The notes below the pieces were generated by a model. The model had not been told where the DNA came from, did no database searches, and was given only the letters and a program-made list of their open reading frames with translations. The position numbers were made by a program, and so were the translations under genes. Shown piece by piece: positions 9,970 through 22,142 of a stretch of 64,000 nucleotides of DNA. Position 1 is the stretch's first letter. Each line of letters starts with the position of its first letter. Source of the stretch: Phytoseiulus persimilis (Eukaryota; Arthropoda; Arachnida; Mesostigmata; Phytoseiidae); the NCBI GenBank assembly GCA_037576195.1, contig CM075104.1, forward strand, positions 3,106,775 through 3,170,774, read 5' to 3'.

Positions 9970-12900
9970 CGATGTCGGAGCTTCTCAAAACTTGTGAGAG
10001 ATGCTCCCAGTGAGTTATTCGGGTGTTTAGTCAACGAGGAGGCACAGAACTTGCCTCTTCGGATTCTAATTGGAAAGTTTCTTTTTCTCTCGCACCTCGA
10101 AGCACCATGAGATTGATGAACTCATTCTGAATGAGGACCGACAGTTGGGACAAAGTTAGGGAACAAGGTCCAGGGAGGTGGCCTTTCGTCACTGGATTGG
10201 TATTCGACCAATGAACGATTTCCGTCCGAATGTATCCCCACTGTTGTTCCTCCTTCATGAATGCCACGCGCAGTTCAACGTCAAATGCGCTGATCTGAAC
10301 CAGTCTCAAATTATTTCCAGTCTGTGAATTCCTTTCCATGATTGGAAAAATTGCCCTGCGTATTGATTTACTCGGGCTTCTTCCAGTTGACGAGTCCTGA
10401 CACTTTAGTCAATGCAGAGTTGTAATCATCAGCGCCTTTCAAAAGGAGGCAGCAGAAGCAATGTGCAGCTGCCTATCATCAAAGGCCAAGAGCGAAAGAC
10501 TTCCTCGCCACGACTATGTGCAAACTACGCCGAGAAGCATGAGCCAGTCAAGCATCTGCCGTCGAAAGGGGAAGAAGGTCTCGAATGCGCGGCGTTCTCA
10601 ATGGCAGGACTCCAGCTCTCTGACCATGAGCGGGCTTCCATTTCCCGGACTTGTCGTGAGAGTCAGGGAGGCTGAAACCACGTTTGGTGATTGCGGCAGG
10701 CATCACGGGACTGTCGGTTTCTGCGGGGTCTCTCGGAGAGAACTGCCCAAGGATATCCGACGGTACTTGACTAAAATCTTCATCAGCACCAGAGCGCCTG
10801 ACCGCTCCCAGAACTTAAGACTGGCACGACTTAAGCCGCGAAGACTATGTCAGAGTGGGATCCCCTTTTGAGCCGGCCGCTTAGGGAGAGCCGGCAGAAT
10901 GAGTCTAAGTGCGTAAAAGCGTCGTCCTAGTTTCTCTCGAGCAACGATGCTGTCTGAGATTAGCTCCGCTCAGATGACGCATCGATGTTCCTTTCCGAAT
11001 TGGTTTTCAGTGAGAAGAGTTTCTCACAAGCACAAGATAGACTGCTTTGCTTTTCCCCAGCTTTGATGGATGCAAATGCCCCATTGCATTCGTTCTGGCT
11101 GGACATTTTCCGTTCGACCCCTGGTTTGTAGAAGTAAGCCCTCTTCTCGCACTTCTGTCGTCAGCTGACGAATATTCTCGGGTGGCGGCTGAGTCTTTAG
11201 AAGCTTCCTTCTCCACAATCGCAGCAGCTGGCGTTCATCTCACAAATACAGGCGCCTGATTCCTGTCTGGAGATCGGTTGCATGCTCCGGGAGGACAAGT
11301 TTCATCGATTTTTTCGATGGAATGTCGATGAACACCGAGGGTGCGATTGGCTCCGATACTAACCGCATTAGACGGTTTATTTTTCGGCGGCTTTCGACAT
11401 AAGATCGCTTCGCACGCTTGAGCCGATCGGGTCGGAGCGAACGTGACAGCACACAGAAACCAGCTCACATCCAGCCATAAGGTTTTTGCTGCTGACTGTG
11501 TACCTAAGGACACTGCCAACACAGGCGTAACGTGAACCTGAGAACGTGGTCGCCAGCGCTGAATCGCATCGGATTCCCGCCTCGTGTCAGGTAATCGGAA
11601 AAGAAATACACGGCAGAGACCGTGCGTTAGCCGTCTTGCTGTCCTCGCATCTGATGAGAACTCATCCACAATACAGGTTGTTCGCTTCTTCTTCTTCTTC
11701 TGGAGCCCATGAATTCCTGCCCGCCACGAATTTCCCGTAAACGATATCAAGGGATGAAAAGAGGACAGGGAGTCGGGAAATGGCGCCACATTCCATTCTT
11801 CTTTTCTTCCGGATCGAAGTTCCCCGGTTTCGCGACGGGGTCCGCGAATAGTTTCGAAGATTCCGATATCGAGGTGCATGGTGACTAGGATACCCGGAGT
11901 TATCAAAAAAACATCTATTTCGATGGGATGAATCATCTTTCCGAAGTCAGAAGGCTCAGGGGAAAGGTAAGAAGCCTCAAAATTGGCACCCGACCCAAAG
12001 CGTCATTGAAGTTTTCCAGAGATATGACATTATCGTCAATCTCTGACTCTCCGCGCTTCATTTGTTTCGTGAGATTCGGTTATGATTCCAGGGAGTCAGA
12101 GTCCCCGGACACAAACCGACGAAATTTCCTATCAATTGCCCTTTATACGATTAGAGTCCGACTTCATTGATGTGGTTTGTTCCATGACATTGTTCTGTTC
12201 TGACATTGTTCAGCTCGTTGGGGATGACTTTGACAGCGTTCTCCTTCAACAATAGTTTCGTTCCCAGTGTGGGGACTCTTGATTAAGCCATCAACATGTG
12301 CCCAGCTCTGGGTAGTGTCTGGAATCGAGCATAGATGAGCGTGTCAGACAGGGTTTCGGGGTGCGTCATCTCGCGACTCTCCCAAGCACACAAGCATGAC
12401 AACACTTGTTTCAAGATGAAATTCAAGGTTGGACATCAAACGAAACGGATCGTTCAATTTCTCGCTTCGGCTCCCCACGATACTCCGCGCTCTCTTCCCG
12501 CTAGTCCAATCCATCGCGGGTCATCTATAATATGAAGGTTTTCCTCCGATGAGCTAACTTGAATGGTGTTCCGCGTCGCTTTCAAGGAATCACTCTCTCC
12601 AGGTGGATTTGACAAAGCCTCCTGAAGCCCCAGGAAGTGAGAAACTCCAGACAGCGTCGACGCAATGTGAGGAAGCTCGTGTTGGCTCGCCCGCGAGATT
12701 CCGGTGCATTCGATTCAAAAACGTTCGGTGATGAGTTTCCAATGCGGCCCTCTGAACAGCGCCGAGGAAGCTTTCGTGGAGAGAATCAAAAATGGAGAGC
12801 TGCTCTCCGATCTCTTCGTTTGACGAATGCCAAGTCCGCTTGGTGTCAGAACCACGGGAATACCATCAGTTTCTTCGTCCGCTTTTCTAGCTGCATCTCA

Positions 12901-15900
12901 CGCTGTCAGTCTTCTCCCTGTTCTCCATTCTGCTTCCCCTCGTTTCAGGAGCTACGTTCCCATGCCGCGATCCGCTCCTTTAGCTGAATGTGCCTTGACA
13001 TTGTTGCCATCGGGATTGAGCGACGGTTTTCCCTATCGGCCCCAGTCGAGGGACAGACATGTTCCCTCGCATATGATCCCCGTTAGAAGAGCTGCAGCTC
13101 AATTATGCGGGGCCGCGGTCCGCAAAAATGTCATTGAACTCGCTCCTGTCGACGTCATGTGGTTTTCAGAGGCCGCCAAAACCGATAATCACAGACGGGT
13201 ATCGGTAAAGAAATTTAGGCTCTTTTGAATAAGCTTCCATAGCGACCGCGGTTGCCGCAGAGCCGTTGGAATCGATCAACGGCGAGCCAACCACGATCGG
13301 CCTATGAAAAGGCTTCCAAACAGCTTCCCGCCATCGGCATTAGACGTTTGCATCCTTCACGTTGAGCCTCGCCATTCGTCGCCACCGCGTTTCAGCCCTC
13401 TGACCCGCGGCGGGTTCCCGAACGGGTTGGGAGATTTTCCCAACTCGAACTTCTCGCAAGATCTTGAGATGTTTCCGAGAATCATCGCTGGGGCCTCAGT
13501 CCGAGCTGCGGAGGCAAAGCCGTTTCGACGCGAGAGATCCGCATTCCCCAATATTTCCTCCTGAAAGGAGGAGGACCTCGTTCCGGAATGGGGACCCTGG
13601 TCGGATTTTTCTTGTGATTTATCATTGACCGGCGCTGGAACGGATCGAGAGAACGCTGTCGGGAATGGACAGCCACTCCGGGGTTCGGTCTGTTTCTCTT
13701 CGCGGGTAATCGATACCATTGTCCTTTTCCGGGGAGCTGATTTCCTCTGCGCTGTTTTCGCGAACCGCCTGTGAGCAGCTTATACCGAGAGGCGATGCCA
13801 TTAGGGCGATTCGATTGTCGCACGCGTTCACCGTTCGTTTGGCGACGACTGTTTCCTACCTCCTGTCGCAGACACAATGAGACCTCGAGTCCTTTCCAGG
13901 AGGCAGAAGCATTTGTTTGACTGAAACATCGTATTTGATCTACGATCCGACGTTCCGGCTGCCATTCAGTTCCCTAAACTACAATGCAACCTCAGCTCCG
14001 TTCCGAATGAAGAGCATCCGAGCTGTCCACCAGAGCGCCCCTCCCCTTCTTGGGGCGACTGGCTGAGAGTTGCTAAGTGTCGGGAGCAGGGCCTACATTC
14101 CAGATCTGTGCGATATCGTGAGCGAGCCATTGTTCCGCAGAGGCACACTTGAGATGTTGACGACTCCGCACCGGGAGGGCGAACACCAGCGGATGAGCTA
14201 GAGACTGAAGCAGACAACCACACAGCACAGGGTCTGGAATCATTTTTCTGAGAGTTTGGCCTTGGATTCGACGCACGGACAGCGGTGGGGCCGTCGGAGG
14301 AACAGAAAGGCGTAAAGATGAACGAACGGTCGTTGGTCGGATGGGCGACCGGACGGCAATGTCTGATACGTGACCCCGATTCGCTGCTTGAACGAATGTT
14401 CAGTTGGACCAACATAGATTTAATTTTGACAGTGTCTTCTATTCTACGTGCTCCTTGCTCGTCAGTCGTGGCGAGGAATCATTTGTCTGCGGTTCATCGA
14501 GTTCGAGTCGAGACTGCTGTGGATTCCTAGGAGGTTCTCTCCGGCAAGCCAGCTGACCGGAAACTCAGACAGCGGTCACGCTCTGAAGATCTATATGGGC
14601 ACCATTGACCAGTAGCACATGATCTCTAATTGGAGGGTACGCTACAATAGGCGGGCACCTTCTGGGATCGCGAACTCTTGAAGGCCGGGTATTTTGATTG
14701 GGATAATTTTGCAACGTGACATTCTAACGGGGAAGACAATGCGAGACCACCCCATGTCTTGGGGAGCCTCGGGGCCGGTTTATACCGTTCAAAAACTCTC
14801 CAGGTGTGTCTGTTCAAGAGTGGCGTTCGTGTCAAGAAAATTCATTGCCGCGCGGAGAGTTTAGAAGAGGGTTCTGTAATCATGGATTAAAAACCCCGAG
14901 TAATTGAAATTCCTCGCCCGGGGCCACGGTGGGATTTTCTCAAGGCGGAGCTGGAAATATTCCCCCTCGTTACAGTATGCCCCAAGGTAATGCGATATAA
15001 CACCCTTCTGCGAGGCGTGTTGCTCGACATCAGACAGTAGTCGTCGTGAAGACGGAACTAGGAGTCGAAAGTTCTTTCTGCTGAAAGGCTTCGAGCCAAG
15101 TACACGGCCTGTTTCGCTAGTGAGACGAACATTTGGCCTTGTCGATAGCGAGAATATCTCCGGGGGTCTGCTCTGCGTAAGCTCTGCAGCGTCGACAAGA
15201 ACACGTGGAGATAGGTGTGTTATCACTGACGACTGTTCACCAATTTCAACATATCATGAATTCGTTCTCGCGTAGCTCGGGAGATCCGTCGGGCCGAAAC
15301 TCAATCCTGCAGAAAACACCGATATTGCGAACCGAGCGGCTCAGGTGTCCGAGCGACGCAACCGTAGAAACGTGTTCCAACTCCAAAGCGACAAGCCACT
15401 CAACCGGGCAGCGCCCGAAGACTGACCATTTTTCACTCGGCTTGTTTCTTCTCGGGCCAACGGAATTGGCCCGTTCGATTAAGCTGCAACCTTGGCATTC
15501 TGGTTCAGGTTGTGAAGACCGAGGTGAAAAGAAGAAGTTTCCCTCATCCCAGCTGACCTTTAACTCCAGACATGTGATGAATTCACTTATGCCCTTTCGA
15601 TGGCGTACACTGCACGATCTGCCGTTGTCGAATGCGTCCGTGCATCAAACTCCGACAATGACTCCGCGACCTCTTCATGACTTCCGGCCCCGCTTTCCAG
15701 CACCTCTGCTGCCTCCGTTGACCGTCGGCGGTTCCTAAATGATCTCCGGGAGCAACCCATGGCCTGCATCCCGTAGATATCCCCTCATCAACAGTTTTCG
15801 CTCCTCTCGTGCTCACAGTTCCTTTAGTGAATTTTCGGGGTCTGTTTCAGACAACTGACGGGAAGCGAGAACTCGATCCGAGAGCCGCACAACCCACTAG

Positions 15901-16508
15901 GAGGCACTTGAAGTTCAGCGAGTGGCTCGGAACGGATCGAGATATGTCCAAATCATCGAATTCCTCTCTCAAATGATCATCTCAATGAATTTCTCCATTG
16001 AGTGTGATTTTACCAAGTGTATTTCACATCGTGATCAGCGTACGTGGAGTTTGCGATGTGAGCGGGTATTTTTTCGACGGAAGCGTACATTGTCACCCGA
16101 ATCGTCCAGGATAGGATCGTTCCCACCTGGGTCGCAACTCTAACCATAGAACGTCATTGGTGGACGCGCTCATCATTTCGCCGATCCGTCTGATTGTCCC
16201 AGTGAGACTTTCCCGAACATCGGGTCCGGAGACGCTGGACCAGCGTTGAATCGGCCCTCCGACTGAAGCCCCGGGACGGTTACGTTCTGCGGTTGGCCCC
16301 TTATAGCCCCGATAAAGATAGCTCCCCTTTCCTCATTCAAAACTGTTTATGGCTGTTTCTCTATGATTTCCGGGACATGTCCATCTTCCATGTCATATGT
16401 TCCTCAAAAAAATACGTGGTGACACCGCTCGGTTGCGGTTAAATCGTCCCCACACACGAACGACAACACCCGTTACCGATACCAAGGTTTCTTCCACACC
16501 TCGTCGTT
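9970..16508. other. No recognisable gene; several weak ORFs
   Basis: Open frames of 130-230 codons occur on both strands (for example 11235-11936 minus, 233 codons; 12827-13228 plus, 133 codons; 15205-15738 plus, 177 codons), but none has a motif, a convincing hydrophobic pattern or splice partners. At near-50% GC, frames of this size are expected by chance. A short TTC microsatellite lies at about 11686-11700. No tRNA or rRNA was recognised. Confidence 0.45.
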
Positions 16509-16535
16509 GCTCTCCAAGCTCGAAGCTTGGAGAGC
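16509..16535. repeat. Perfect 12-bp hairpin with 3-nt loop
   Basis: GCTCTCCAAGCT, loop CGA, then its exact reverse complement AGCTTGGAGAGC. The core AAGCT/AGCTT adds near-palindromic symmetry. No gene partner is clear, so a terminator or RNA role is not claimed. Confidence 0.85.
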
Positions 16536-16775
16536 TAGCAGCTCTGCACGAGCCGTTCAGGAACACCTGCGGCGGGTCCGCTAGTTTGGCGTGATGCAGG
16601 CTATTGTATGTACTGCCTCTGCACCGATCTTGCTTGTCTGACAAGGTTACGATTCTCAGTCAAAGGGCACATGTGGGAGAGGACGGATTCAAGGGAAGGG
16701 GATTGACGAACCATTCGCCTCGCAACCCCCATTCAGCTTTAGGATTCACCATGTGGCTAGACTATGTTATAGCTT

Positions 16776-17030
16776 AGGGCGGCGAATTTTCGAGGGGCAG
16801 CAAACTTTGCGAGAGTGGCGGACTTTTTTCGGCGAGGCGAATATCACGAAGGCGGCGATCGAACTTTCGGGGTCGGCGAGCTCTCCGATACTTCCAGCAA
16901 TAGAGCTCAATAAAGGAAAATGACGACAATATATTTTTAATCTTGGGGCAGCAATGTCTTCCGGTTCAGGAGTGGCCTGTCTTCCAGCCCGAAGGCGGCA
17001 ATTCCTTCCAGCCTAGTGGTGGCGATTTCG
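16776..17030. repeat. Degenerate minisatellite, units about 20-25 bp
   Basis: Repeated units begin with a GGCGGC or GGGGCAGC-like core. At 16776-16880 the units follow a GGCGGCGA-TTTTCG pattern with about 20-bp spacing. At 16945-17030 they follow a GG-GGC-A-TTCCTTCCAG pattern with about 24-25-bp spacing. Copies are diverged, so this is an old array. A plus-strand frame runs across the second half (FQPEGGNSFQPSGGDF), but I regard that as a consequence of the repeat. Confidence 0.65.
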
Positions 17031-17310
17031 TGGATCTGGCCCTGTTCTTAAGTAAGGATTCACTTTCTACAGATCGAGGGGAACATCCGGATCACGCTAT
17101 CGAGAAAGTTTTTCCAAAAAACGACGAGAAAAGCAAACAATCCAGTTCATTCATCTCACTGAAGGTTCAGAGCTGCTGATCAGCTACCGTACGGGTCCTG
17201 CCCTAGGAACGGTAAGGAAAGCTTCACAGCTGAGGTGGTCTGCCACACGAAGTTGGTCGAATGATGCATGAGTGATCCAACCCGGCAGTTGTCCGTGAAA
17301 GATTGCAACC

Positions 17311-17652
17311 ATGGTCGAAAATCTCGTCTGTGCTCTGGCGTCAGCCGTAGCGAACGAGCTTCTCGTCCACGTTCTGACCCGTCACGAGAGTCACCGGGGA
17401 TGCAGCTTGTCAAGCGCGGGACACACGGGAGTGTCGGTCCTCTTATCGACCGGGAAGAACGAGTCGGACTGCGCAGCGCTTCTCAGAAGAGAAAAACACG
17501 ATTTCAGAAGCTGGATTCTTTTCGAAAACGATCCTACAACTGGAATTTCCTGGCGGAATTTCGAACTCGCTCCGAAGTTCGCCTGCCTCGTTTTGGGCCA
17601 ATCATGGGAGTGCTTGTTGTCACAAGTCGTACTCGTGAATCCGATGGCATAA
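17311..17652 (+). CDS. Possible coding exon or pseudogene fragment, unrecognised
   Basis: An ATG-initiated frame of 113 codons with a Leu/Val-rich start (VENLVCALASAVANELL) and a later run RSWILFENDPTTG that has the flavour of an extracellular receptor domain. The reading frame ends at TAA 17650-17652 without an obvious donor, and the opposite strand is also open over much of it. It could be a relic of a receptor gene like the one at the left edge of the window, but no membrane segment was found. Treat as a weak prediction. Confidence 0.2.
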   Translation: MVENLVCALASAVANELLVHVLTRHESHRGCSLSSAGHTGVSVLLSTGKNESDCAALLRREKHDFRSWILFENDPTTGISWRNFELAPKFACLVLGQSWECLLSQVVLVNPMA

Positions 17653-17714
17653 GGGACGGCGTACTGGGTCCGATTCAGGTAGCAAGCCAGACGCAAGGAG
17701 CTCACAGGGCATGA

Positions 17715-18439
17715 TGCAACATTTGAGATCTGACAAGCTCCATATCGAGTGAACCGGATCCATCTGAGCGGAGGTCAGGCTGAGAAGCATGGATGCATGC
17801 GCTTCGGGCTAAGCCATTGCTTTGTAACGAGATTCCCACAGGCATATAGGATTCGAGCTCTCTGCCGACCACGACTACTCGACCCCCAAACGAAAATGAT
17901 TTGTGAATACCATGCGATTCTCTCCTGAAGCGTGGGGAAAAATATAGTCATACCGTATTACCTCCAATCAAAGGCCATGCCTCTCTATCTTTAGATCGTC
18001 AAAAAATGGCCCTTGTATTGCATTTCCAAGGAATAGAGCAAGCCCGTCCACATCTTTCAAACCTCTGAAAAACGTCCGTAAAGTAGAGTAGAGCATGACC
18101 CTCTATTTTCGAGAGGTTTCAGTGGATACAACACATTATCGAGGCAAAACTATGTCCGATCTTCGGTGTCCGAAGGGATTTCCTCCGACTCCTTGAAAAA
18201 AAGCGACCCCCGAGCTCGAGTGGTCCGTTGAATAGCGCTCTTCCATCGCCACGAGAGTCGTGACTCCTCATCGAATGGAGAATAATGGTCAAACGGGATA
18301 GCACAAACGTCAAATGCAGGGTTTTCGCTCTAAGGTGAGCGACGATCATTGTCGCCCTCCTTCTGGCCATGTCTCCGCTAGTGAATATTTCTTAAATCTC
18401 TTTCCTCCGTTGAATTGCTCTCTGGAAGACGCTTCTTCT
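17715..18439. other. No recognisable feature
   Basis: Only short frames; no motif, repeat or RNA gene recognised. Confidence 0.4.
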
Positions 18440-19075
18440 GAGAGCTTGTTTTCGAAATTCGGTTGAGAATTGATGATTCCAAAGCACGCCGAAGTCGGCT
18501 TTTCACTTTTTCCGACTTCCAACTTGAGCAGGCTCGTAAATCGTCAATTCTCAACGGATTTTCATTCTCAAAATTGATTGGATTCGTCTTCCCCACGCCT
18601 ATAATATTCCAGCTTGAATTCAAATAACTTGGAAAAATTCACCCACCGCTCCTCTACATTTCGGTCCCTTCGCGTAGCCACCCGTGGCTCACCGAGAGAG
18701 CCGATTTCAAGGATGCTAAGGTCAGAGAGAAGGCTCATTTTGGAGTGAAGTATCCCGAATTGTGAGTTATTATTTAACTTATCGACCCTGTTCCGACCGA
18801 ATCTTCTCGGATAGCGGAAGGCATGATGGAGGTATGAGCAGTGGATCATCGATGCAGTGCGTTGCCATTATTATCTGTGAAGTGTGAATTTTTTTTGAGA
18901 TTGCGCTGGATCCGCGCGCTGATATTTGAGAGAGGTGGAAGACGAATCGAACCCATCTTGAAAATCAAGAATCCGTTGAGAACTGCCGATTCACGATGCT
19001 TGTTGGAGTTGGGAGTCGGAAAAAATGTGGCGACTCGGCTGCGGGATCGATCGTTGATACAAGAACCATGCATAA
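18440..19075. repeat. Large inverted repeat with diverged arms of about 190 bp
   Basis: The minus-strand reading of about 18640 to 18440 aligns with the plus strand from about 18885 to 19075. Shared blocks in order are TGAATTTTT, GTGG-GAAGACGAATC, AATCCGTTGAGAA, GCCGATT or GACGATT, GTTGGA-GTCGGAAAAA and CGACT-CGGC. The spacer is about 240 bp. Both arms keep an open frame over the same region (NENPLRIDD in one, KIKNPLRTAD in the other), which hints that the unit once encoded protein or that its frame is open by composition. A foldback element or a duplicated-inverted gene fragment are the main options. Confidence 0.65.
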
Positions 19076-19649
19076 CTTGAAACCCTTCACAGTATTTGGA
19101 TGATAATCTCATTGTGCTATCCACTCATATCGAACGTCGAACTCCCAAGAACTCTCAGAGAAAAAACGCAAAATCGCGCACTGGAGAACATGTCAGTGAG
19201 GTCATATCCGCAATTCGCGAGATGTCTGAGTTCACCGCGGTAGAGAATACGCTCGAACTCAGTTGTCGCTCTCCATCCATTAAACGCCTCTGTACCGAAT
19301 TTTTCGCGGTGTATCTTCCTGCTCCCGATACCATCTGGAGTCCACAGGGCTCCAGCATCGACAGAGACTACGCTTCGAGTGATTTTCTCGCATGCTGGAA
19401 GCAACACGATGGATTCTCACTCTGCGGCGATCGTTCCTTTCTTTACGACTGACCCCATTCAGTTTCCAGACCTCAAGTTTCAAAGCCCATGCGACCGGGT
19501 ACGCCCCCTGATCGTGTGAAATCGCATATAGTGTCAAATACGTCGTGCATATTTCGGATGCGCCGATCAAATGTAGGGAACGCGACTCGGGCTCGATGGA
19601 GCTAATTTCCGTCGTTTCCTGAATATAAGCTGGATCGGGTTGGAGTTTT

Positions 19650-19853
19650 TTAATTCCGCAACTCGAAAATTTTTTGGGAGTAGTATTCGGCCTGAGCACT
19701 CATCCCGCACTCGGACACGCTCAGAGTCCCCCCATCCGTGACGAGTGGGAACAGGCGACTCGCAAAAGTTGCGGCGAAAAGCTCCAAGCCAAGATTGACT
19801 CCGATGCTGTAAGGGCTCTTCGTGTTGGCACCTATCCGCCATTTTCGATCAGA
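19650..19853 (-). CDS. Possible terminal exon, unrecognised protein
   Basis: A minus-strand frame ending at a TAA reads SPYSIGVNLGLELFAATF, followed by a Thr/Gly/Ser/Cys stretch and ending QKIFELRN. Amino-acid composition looks protein-like and the frame opens just after a plausible acceptor region near 19860, but no upstream exon was joined to it. No family recognised. The overlapping plus-strand frame is less convincing. Confidence 0.25.
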   Translation of the reverse strand, partial: SDRKWRIGANTKSPYSIGVNLGLELFAATFASRLFPLVTDGGTLSVSECGMSAQAEYYSQKIFELRN

Positions 19854-20829
19854 CACGCCGTCTCAGAGACGAAGCTCTGCTTTGAATACGGGTTGAAGTG
19901 CTCCATAGGGGATCAGTGCATGGTTCAGCGAGAATCCTAGAATCCACCATCGGGTGAAGTGTGATTCGTCGAATCTCAGAATCACAGCTCGATCAGGAAA
20001 CTTCTGTCAACGATCGCTCCATGTCCGATGCTGCTATCGCAGGGAGGAGTGTCGCTTTGGAGGACGGATTCTCGTGCCACCTGCATCACATCATAGCTCC
20101 TCATTTCCCTCTTCTCCCGGGGACCTGCAAGAACAGATACCGCGAGGCTCGAAAGTCTTGAAATCGTTGTAAATGAGAGAAATGAGAGGTCGCTGCAGAG
20201 GAAGTGCTGCATGTCGTGTTTTTTCCTTTCCCAGAATTCGCAATCCGCAGATGTTCAACCTAACGTGCTGGCGACCGTCTGCTCCTGATTTCCTCGCAGC
20301 TAGCACTCAGAGATGAATGACACAATGAGAGGGAGACCTCGTGTGACCGCGTCGAATTTCGAATTCGGAAGTGGAAGCATCTTCGGTGGTGAACTTGATA
20401 AATACGTTTCCACTCGAGCCGCTCCGTCCCTTCGCACCCATTTGATGCGGCATGGTAGCGGATTCCCATGCCTTCAATTTAAGATCGATGTAAATGTGGG
20501 GAGGAGAATCCCGAGTCCTACTCCAAAGACGCAGAATCGAAACAGCTCAGTTTTACTGGTTATCGAGGAACGCGGTAGATGCGCCCAGCCTTGACGAAAG
20601 CTCCCCTGGACAGCTAATAAATTTGGTACAGCAGCTACAAGTCTACCGTGATTCTTTGGAACACAATCAGAACTATATTTCAAATTTTCATACCAGAACG
20701 ACATCTTTCGATAGGTGAAATAGCTTTGAGATAAGTCTTTCAACCGAGCTAGGGGTGAACATTTCAGATTTACATAATGTACAGGATTCAGAATGCTATT
20801 CTCCAGCTACGAGCTTCGGGAAATTCTTC

Positions 20830-22142
20830 CTACTTCAGGATGATCATTCCGTGCCCGTCGTCTTGAGGATGACGCTTCTTTAGATGAACAGTGAGGTCTC
20901 CTCGCAACGTCGACTGAAAGTCGCAGTATGCGCATTTGAAAGGCTTAATTCCTAGATGTGCCATGATATGCCGTTTCATGTTCGAAGGGAACGTTGCTGT
21001 GTGCGGGCAGAGCATGCATTGATGCGTCCGAATTCCTCGAGGGTCCGCAACAACTTTGTAGTGAACAGAAACCACGTCGTCTAACGTTTCGCCGGGGTTT
21101 TCGGCAATGAGGCCAGCCTCTATTCTCTCGATGGGATCCTTCCGAGGCACCAGTGAGACTTCATTTTGCTCCAGAGGTTTGCTCCGCACAGCTACGATGT
21201 CGAATCTTTTCTTGGGGCACCCGGATCGCGGTGTCCCCCTGAAACTGAACGCTGATGCTGAGAGCTAGCTAGCATCGTCCCTACTTCACCGAATACGGAG
21301 ATCCACGATGGGAACGACCATGTGTCTGCAGCAGCCAGTCTCGATCGAGAACTCCACATCGGTCTGGATTTCTTTCAACGACGACACATCGAAGGCTCTC
21401 ACTTACTTGAGTTTTGATCGAGGCAAGGGAAATGTTTTCGAAGTTGGTTTCCGCTTGGCGAGAATTATCGTCCGCCCTGACTGTGCTTCGCTTTCCGGTG
21501 AACTACCCAACATTTCAGGGTTCACTCCAGATTCCATCACAAAAGAGTCGGTGTTCTCTTCGTCGCCTGCGTCCATTTCTTGCATCTGAACGAGCTGATC
21601 GTCCGAGATCATTTCTGGAGGAGCCAACATCGTACTGTTAGATCAAGTTCCCTCCGAGGAGATCGTTGGGCGTGTTTTGATCGATGCAAGTTCACTCACC
21701 TGCCTCCCCTGGATTGTTTTCGGTGAAATTCTCTTCGTTCTCGGCAGCTTCTTGAGGTTCAGGTTTCGAGACTTCCTCCACCGGTAAGATCACACTGTTG
21801 AGTCCCAAGACATTGGCTGCCTTGATGAAATTGTCCAAGACTGCCGCTTTGAAACTCACTTTCCCATGGTACATGTATTCGACCAAGCATTTCAGAGTTT
21901 CGAAGTCCAAATCTAGCATGACGATCACCGGATGTTTGCAAGGGTTGTTGACGAGCACTTCTTCAAAGAATTTACTCTGAGAGGCGACAACTATTTTATG
22001 AGCTCGCACAGAGCCATCTTTACAAACGAGTGTAGTGTCTAGGAATTCTTCGTTCGCATAGTACTCCTGGAATTTCTCCGACAAGCTGCTGTGTGCCATG
22101 CTCTCGGCGTGGTACTCCAGAATCGTACCCATGGCGGCAAAG
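20830..22142 (-). CDS. BTB/POZ domain protein with two C2H2 zinc fingers
   Basis: Three minus-strand coding exons join in phase: 22132-21700 (ATG in a GCCGCCATGG Kozak context, ten bases after an acceptor at 22142), 21614-21407 and 21238-20830 (stop TAG 20832-20830), giving 349 codons. Residues about 30-115 form a BTB/POZ domain (LDTTLVCKDGSVRAHKIVVA, then LVEYMYHGKV) of the Lola/Tramtrack-like dimerising type. An acidic Glu/Asp-rich linker follows (about 116-175). Two C2H2 fingers are at 288-308 (C-x2-C-x12-H-x3-H) and 316-337 (C-x2-C-x12-H-x4-H). Proteins of this build are nuclear sequence-specific regulators. The donor at exon 1 is GTGAGT; the acceptor used before AAATGATCTC is the only nearby one that keeps frame. 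An upstream 5' UTR exon is implied by the acceptor just before the ATG. The gene lies head to head with RAD50, about 0.95 kb away. Confidence 0.88.

Noticed and set aside
11686-11702. TTC/GAA microsatellite
   Set aside because: Five or so units only; ordinary simple repeat, not worth a separate finding.
11235-11936. 233-codon minus-strand frame
   Set aside because: No domain, no signal, no splice partner, low-complexity Lys run, and Arg/Ser-rich composition typical of random frames at this GC level. Not called as a gene.
21615-21630. ATG (MLAPPE) as the start of BTB-ZF exon 2
   Set aside because: Joining at the nearest upstream acceptor breaks the frame; the acceptor before AAATGATCTC keeps phase, so the upstream ATG lies in the intron.
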